Part shown: positions 61,201 to 64,000 of the stretch, piece by piece
Position numbering within the stretch: position 1 is the first letter of the stretch
Layout of the letters: every line of letters begins with the position of its first letter
Source of the DNA: Nocardia caishijiensis NBRC 108228
GTDB taxonomy: Bacteria > Actinomycetota > Actinomycetes > Mycobacteriales > Mycobacteriaceae
Assembly (NCBI RefSeq): GCF_001612825.1
Contig: NZ_BDBE01000030.1
Span: forward strand, 372,001-436,000
Length of the DNA: 64,000 nucleotides
Direction of reading: 5' to 3'
The notes under the pieces: model-generated
What the model saw: only the letters and a program-made list of their open reading frames with translations
Told to the model about the DNA's origin: nothing
Database searches by the model: none
Position numbers and translations under genes: made by a program

Positions 61201-64000
61201 TTCGAACGGATCCTCACCCAGCTGGTCACCGAAACCACCACCAGCACAGCCGCCGTCACGCCCGGCAGTGGTGAACCGTCGACGGTCACCGGTGCCCCCG
61301 CCGTCCCCGAACGCACCCTGCACGAGATCCTCACCGCCACCGCCGACCGGTATCCCGATGCGGTCGCCGTCCGCTCCGGCCACACCACCCTCACCTACCG
61401 CGAGCTGCGTGGGCGTGCCGACGAACTCGCCGCCGTGCTCACCGGCCGCGGCGCACGTCCCGAAACGCTTGTCGCCCTTGTGCTTCCGCGTTCGGCCGAC
61501 CTGACCGTGGCGATCTGGGCGGTCGCGGCCACCGGGGCCGCGTTCGTTCCCCTCGACCCCGCCGATCCGGGCGAACGCCTCGTCCGGATGCTGTCCGACG
61601 TGGGCACCACCCTGGGTGTCTCCACCTCCGCTGTCGCCGCACACCTTCCCGACTGTGTCGAGTGGGTCAGCGTCGACGACATCGCAACCCCCGCCCAGCC
61701 GAAACCCAGTCGACTGACGGCACCCGATGCCACGGCGTACCTCATCTTCACCTCCGGGTCGACCGGCACCCCGAAAGCTGTGCAGGTGACCCACCGCGGC
61801 CTGGCCGACCTCGTCGCCGCGCACACCACGGCCTTCGGCGCCGACTCCACCTCCACCGTATTGCAGGTCGCCTCACCAAGTTTCGACGCAAGCGTCTCGG
61901 AATTGCTGCTGGCCCACAGCAGCGGCGCCTGCCTACTGATCGCACCCCCCGATGTCTACGGCGGCGCCGATCTCACCGAACTGCTCCACGCCGCACACGT
62001 CACCCACGCCATCCTCACCCCGTCCGTGCTGAACACCCTCGAACCGGCGCGGCTCCCGAACCTCACCTGCCTCGCGGTGGTCGGCGAAGCCACCGGGGCG
62101 GACACCGTGAACCGGTGGGCGCCCGGGCGACGCCTGATGAACCATTACGGGCCGACCGAAACAACGATCTGGGCCACCGGGTCCGCCGCCCTGCACCCGG
62201 GGGAACCCGTCACGATCGGCGGACCCGTCCACGGTGTCTCCGTCGCGGTCCTCGACATGTGGTTGCGACCGGCACCGGTCGGAGTCGCCGGAGAGCTCTA
62301 CGTCGGCGGCCCGGGTCTGGCGCGCGGCTATGTCGGCCGGGCCGCGACCACCGCCGCCCGATTCATCGCCGACCCGCACTCCGGCAGCGGCGAACGGCTC
62401 TACCGCACCGGCGATTCCGTGCGCTGGATACCGGGCCGCACCGGGCTCGAACTGGAATACCTCGGCCGCAACGATCAACAGGTCAAGATCCACGGTTTGC
62501 GCATCGAGCCGGGGGAGATCGACATCCAGCTCGCCCGTCATCCCTCGGTTGGCAGCGCCGCCACCGTCACCCGCACCGGCCCCACCGGAGAACCGATCCT
62601 GGTGTCCTTCGTCGTCGGCGCACCAGGGCAAACCCTGGACACCACGCGACTACACGACCACCTCGACCACACCCTCGCCCGCTACATGCACCCCGCGGCG
62701 ATCGTGGAACTCACGGAGATGCCGGTCACCGCGACCGGCAAGATCGACCGCACAGCGCTGCGACACCACGAACTCGCCGCACCCGACACCACCGGACGCC
62801 CACCCGCCACACCGGCCGAACGCACCATGGCAGAGCTGTTCGCACAGGTCCTGAACCTGGACGAGGTGTCAGCCGACAGCAACTTCTTCACCCTCGGCGG
62901 CGACAGCATCGTCTCCATGCGCCTGGTCGCCCTCGCCAGAACCGCCGGGCTCGCCCTCACCCCTCGCGAGGTGTTCGAAGGCAAGACGGTGGCCGCCCTC
63001 GCCGCCACCGCCCGCAACGACACCACCGCACCGGGCGCCGACGACAGCTCACGATCACCGCTGGTCACCCTCGACGAACCCGAGATCTCCGTACTGCGGC
63101 AACGGTATCCGGCCCTCACCGAAGTCTGGCCGCTGTCGCCGATGCAGTCGGGTATCCACTTCCACTCCTCCTTCACCACCGGCTCCGCCGACAACTACAC
63201 CGTCCAGACCGCGATCGAATTCACCGGCGAGATCGACACCGACCGCCTGCACCGCGCCACCCAGGCACTCCTGGACCGCCACGACATCCTGCGCGCGGGG
63301 TTCGCCGAAACCGCGACCGGACCACAGCAGATCGTGCTCGGTCACGTCGACACCGACTTCCGCGTCATCGACCTGACCCCGGGACACGATCCCCGCACGG
63401 CCGCCGACATCGCCGCCGCCGACGCCGCGACCGATTTCGACCTCTCCGCGCCACCGCTGATCCGGTTCACCCTGCTCCACCTCGCCCCCCACGTGCACCG
63501 GCTGCTGGTCACCGACCATCACGTGATCCTCGACGGCTGGTCGATGCCCCTGCTGCTGGGCGAACTGCTCGAAAACTACGGCGCACCAGCGCGGATCGGC
63601 ACCACCGAACCCGCCCCCTCCTACCGTGACTACCTGAACTGGCTGCGACACCAGGACCACGCCGCCTCCAGAGCCGCCTGGGCACAGGAATTCGCGGACG
63701 TGGATTCCCCGACCCGTGTCGCCCCGGGAGCGAACATCGCCGGTACCGCCGACGAGGTGAGCGCCGACCTGCCCGCCAACCTGTACGACGCACTCCGTGC
63801 CGTCGCCGCCGACACGGCCGTCACCGTCAACACCACCATCGCGGCGGCCTGGGCGCTGAACCTGCGCGACCTCACCGGCGACACCGATGTGATCTTCGGT
63901 GCCGCGGTGTCGGGGCGGCCACCGGAACTGCCCCAGGTGGAACGAACCCTCGGCATGTTCCTCGACACCATCCCCGTTCGGGTCGAGCTCGCGCCCGCGC
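55267..64000 (+). CDS. Multimodular nonribosomal peptide synthetase, partial (NRPS2)
   Basis: At least 2911 codons run from the ATG at 55267 (GGAGG five bases upstream) to the right edge. Domains with approximate residues: C1 35-470 (HHIVLDG at 168), A1 490-960, T1 (GGDSILS, 1024), E1 1070-1500 (HHLAVDAVSW at 1211); C2 1560-1990 (HHLVLDGWS), A2 2019-2480, T2 (GGDSIVS, 2545); C3 from 2600 (HHVILDGWS), cut. C1 resembles the EntF-type condensation domain in WYQRAHHIVLDGF, suggesting an acyl or aryl starter, or a donor from another enzyme. A-domain specificity residues read by eye are DAETVGEVT and DASIAVHIW; no substrate is assigned. T2 has an E-type GGDSI motif and the linker to C3 looks like a post-E linker, yet no E domain is present. 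It faces the same regulator as NRPS1 but on the opposite strand. Confidence 0.92.
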   Translation, partial: MTQSKRNLDSSWEQSLLAPSNGAQPPDGNGAGPRAHSLLPLSAAQRGIWFAQHLARESPISVAQYVEIAGPVDIGVLVAACKAAGHEFGCARVRLVEVDGEPYQVVDEDLPSPVSVLDLRADDDPVATAHDLMVRDYSAPLDLAVDRLMKCVLFQTGDDHYLWYQRAHHIVLDGFAAVTMMQRIIELYNAGVSGEQAPPSTAKDLGDIVDQDLAYRGSARFDNDRAYWTDHLAGAPPVVGLAGHAGTPTIHPILVSAALPERTARQLDRVVAERGTSVTPVVVAAFAAYLARMTGSDEVLLSLPVSGRHSAVLRRSGGMVANVVPLRVPVANSGTGDVIAAAQSELTSALRRQRYRQEDIFHDMGIARDETASFGPAINLMMVDNEITLGATVGRLHVLTSGPTSDLFVNIYPGAGRDSTHIDFQGNPEVYSGDELAAHHARFLMFLHAFLVGGPDQPVRTLPLLTPAERAALLPVRGPESTADRLLPDILTAGALRDPAATAVVSTSATLTYYELDTRSTQLARYLIGRDCGPGTSVAIAMRRCAESIVAAWAVAKSGAAIVQIDPDYPERRIEHMITDSGARVVLAVDADLDRLPRTVPVLVVDDRSIRDACGRLGDQPVTDADRLRPLHVGDVAYITYTSGSTGVPKGVQVTHRGLANLVADRSTTYGMSPRSRVSYALSPAFDASFEQFLTCFANTATLVVVPPEVIGGDQLTRLLTDQHITHLTLTPAMLATVNPHPLTDLRTVVVGGDVCPPHVIERWSRRCAMFNEYGPTEATVTVAGARIRSDRELTVGGPVRGVAAMVLDRALQPVPVGTAGELYLAGPGLARGYLRRFPDTSARFVADPYGGPGQRMYRTGDLARWMAAEDDAVSLQLLGRSDFQVKIRGYRIEPAEIDAVLTAHPDVDLSVTVPVRNYAGTTVLASYVVPVEDHRVDPAQLQRFARECLPPHMVPAVFVTLDQLPVTAFGKLDRSALPEPEFEAAPAGRDPETAREILMAGLFSEVLGVAQVGADDSFFALGGDSILSIQLVARAKAVGLGFSTQDVFEHKTVAGLAAMATEAGGAPQLRELPGGGIGPVPLSPIVHAMLGRGHYDRFAQATLVELPDRLDSGHLVRALQTLLDRHDMLRAVLRVTTTGEHHLEVPAPGSVDADSVVTHVTLDHRDATEVDRHLQTAADHLDPAAGVLVRAVRIQDGTGAGPDLLWLVVHHLAVDAVSWRILLADLARAWLQVSTGEDPQPGLRTTSVRSWLHGLTERTAARRPAELARWKAVLAEGNRSLGSRSLDPERDVVATAGRIRSRLAADVTEDVLTGIPARFHGSANDPLLAALALALAHWRALRGDSSGPELISLEGHGREEQAVPGADLSGTVGWFTTRFPVRLDLPGIDLDDAFTGGPAAGAAIKQVKEQLRAVPDNGIGYGMLRYLDPVGSGELGRAPEPQISFNYLGRVGVGDHSGAWTPTTEFTSLTATTDPRMSLPAVVDVNAIAVPGPDGLELEATWEYAPEIVDADEVAALAELWVRALRGLAAHLRTDTAGGYTPSDFPLVTVSQTDIDDWSREFPAMTDVWPLTALQTGLLFHTLYDRDGDDGYIVRATLTLAGAVDAPRLRQAAQTLIDRHDSLRTAFIETVDGPRQIVLHTVRADWRETDLSTFDPVTRDREFRRLTTEAVTPFDPARPPLLRFRLLRTGATEYRLLITDHHLVLDGWSMPLLIHQLLVLYSGGAGELAPPRSFRDYLQWLHTQDDAAATTAWQRMLAGVDNPTRVSGRPDRTGTASGAVGTDLDTATAAAVLDLGRSHGVTAGTAVQVAWALLLTALTGRSDVVFGNTVSHRPPQLLGVEHMVGLFINTLPVRVRFNPEETVGDLLIRVQSEQAAMLEHRHIGLAELQRTTGIADMFDTVTVLESYPLDRAALADDLDAAGLRLIDLDAEDATPYPLSLQVTPPRPVGGEPGTFTVTLRYATDRYDADRAAALLGRFERILTQLVTETTTSTAAVTPGSGEPSTVTGAPAVPERTLHEILTATADRYPDAVAVRSGHTTLTYRELRGRADELAAVLTGRGARPETLVALVLPRSADLTVAIWAVAATGAAFVPLDPADPGERLVRMLSDVGTTLGVSTSAVAAHLPDCVEWVSVDDIATPAQPKPSRLTAPDATAYLIFTSGSTGTPKAVQVTHRGLADLVAAHTTAFGADSTSTVLQVASPSFDASVSELLLAHSSGACLLIAPPDVYGGADLTELLHAAHVTHAILTPSVLNTLEPARLPNLTCLAVVGEATGADTVNRWAPGRRLMNHYGPTETTIWATGSAALHPGEPVTIGGPVHGVSVAVLDMWLRPAPVGVAGELYVGGPGLARGYVGRAATTAARFIADPHSGSGERLYRTGDSVRWIPGRTGLELEYLGRNDQQVKIHGLRIEPGEIDIQLARHPSVGSAATVTRTGPTGEPILVSFVVGAPGQTLDTTRLHDHLDHTLARYMHPAAIVELTEMPVTATGKIDRTALRHHELAAPDTTGRPPATPAERTMAELFAQVLNLDEVSADSNFFTLGGDSIVSMRLVALARTAGLALTPREVFEGKTVAALAATARNDTTAPGADDSSRSPLVTLDEPEISVLRQRYPALTEVWPLSPMQSGIHFHSSFTTGSADNYTVQTAIEFTGEIDTDRLHRATQALLDRHDILRAGFAETATGPQQIVLGHVDTDFRVIDLTPGHDPRTAADIAAADAATDFDLSAPPLIRFTLLHLAPHVHRLLVTDHHVILDGWSMPLLLGELLENYGAPARIGTTEPAPSYRDYLNWLRHQDHAASRAAWAQEFADVDSPTRVAPGANIAGTADEVSADLPANLYDALRAVAADTAVTVNTTIAAAWALNLRDLTGDTDVIFGAAVSGRPPELPQVERTLGMFLDTIPVRVELAPA

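Noticed and set aside
1..64000. tRNA/rRNA genes, CRISPR arrays, insertion sequences, phage genes
   Set aside because: None was recognised on either strand; no direct-repeat arrays or transposase motifs seen.

Overview
The window is high-GC actinobacterial DNA, most likely from a mycolic-acid-containing member of the Mycobacteriales of Nocardia or Rhodococcus type. Support comes from a complete 14-subunit nuo locus with a 133-residue response-regulator-like gene beside nuoA (the arrangement I recall for Rv3143/Rv3145 of M. tuberculosis), an AcpM-like acyl carrier protein, GTGA/ATGA stop-start overlaps, several apparently leaderless promoters, an actinobacterial LexA box and multi-kilobase NRPS genes. 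Genus is an inference; there is no rRNA in the window.

Layout. 1-4.6 kb: the 5' part of a large helical-repeat protein (minus, runs off the left edge), a VOC/glyoxalase gene broken by a frameshift in a C6 tract, a class C beta-lactamase-like lipoprotein and a secreted ricin-type lectin. A perfect 14-bp hairpin separates the lectin from the nuo operon. 4.7-20.2 kb: nuoA-nuoN on the minus strand, transcribed from about 20.34 kb. Neighbouring genes are tightly coupled, and nuoH and nuoI form one continuous reading frame. A near-perfect CRP/GlxR-type site lies at the presumed nuoA promoter. 20.5-24.6 kb: the degenerate response regulator, an acyl carrier protein divergent from a MerR regulator with a classic MerR-type promoter between them, a conserved hypothetical, and a bacterial poly(ADP-ribose) glycohydrolase-like protein.

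24.6-30.4 kb: a Calvin-cycle cassette, cbbR divergent from cbbL-cbbS-cbbX-cbbF-cbbP (form IC red-type RuBisCO, its activase, fructose-bisphosphatase and phosphoribulokinase). It supplies the steps special to CO2 fixation and leaves the rest to central metabolism. 30.4-36.7 kb: small housekeeping and accessory genes: a PLDc_N membrane protein, DinB with a LexA box over its start, a zinc-ribbon/L7-L12-like protein coupled to an S1-domain protein, an AlkZ-like winged-helix protein, a DapB-like dehydrogenase coupled to an AhpD-like protein, and a NUDIX hydrolase coupled to a membrane protein.

36.8-64 kb: a nonribosomal peptide locus. NRPS1 (5439 aa, minus) reads A-T-E / C-A-T-E / C-A-T / C-A-T-TE, a complete tetrapeptide line with D residues predicted at positions 1 and 2. 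A PucR-type regulator is divergent from it, followed by a 686-nt relatively AT-rich gap. NRPS2 (plus, at least 2911 codons, cut by the right edge) reads C-A-T-E / C-A-T / C... The most unusual features are the NuoH-NuoI fusion, the two C-terminal-lobe-only condensation fragments inside NRPS1, and the apparent loss of an epimerisation domain in NRPS2. No tRNA, rRNA, CRISPR array, transposase or phage gene was seen.
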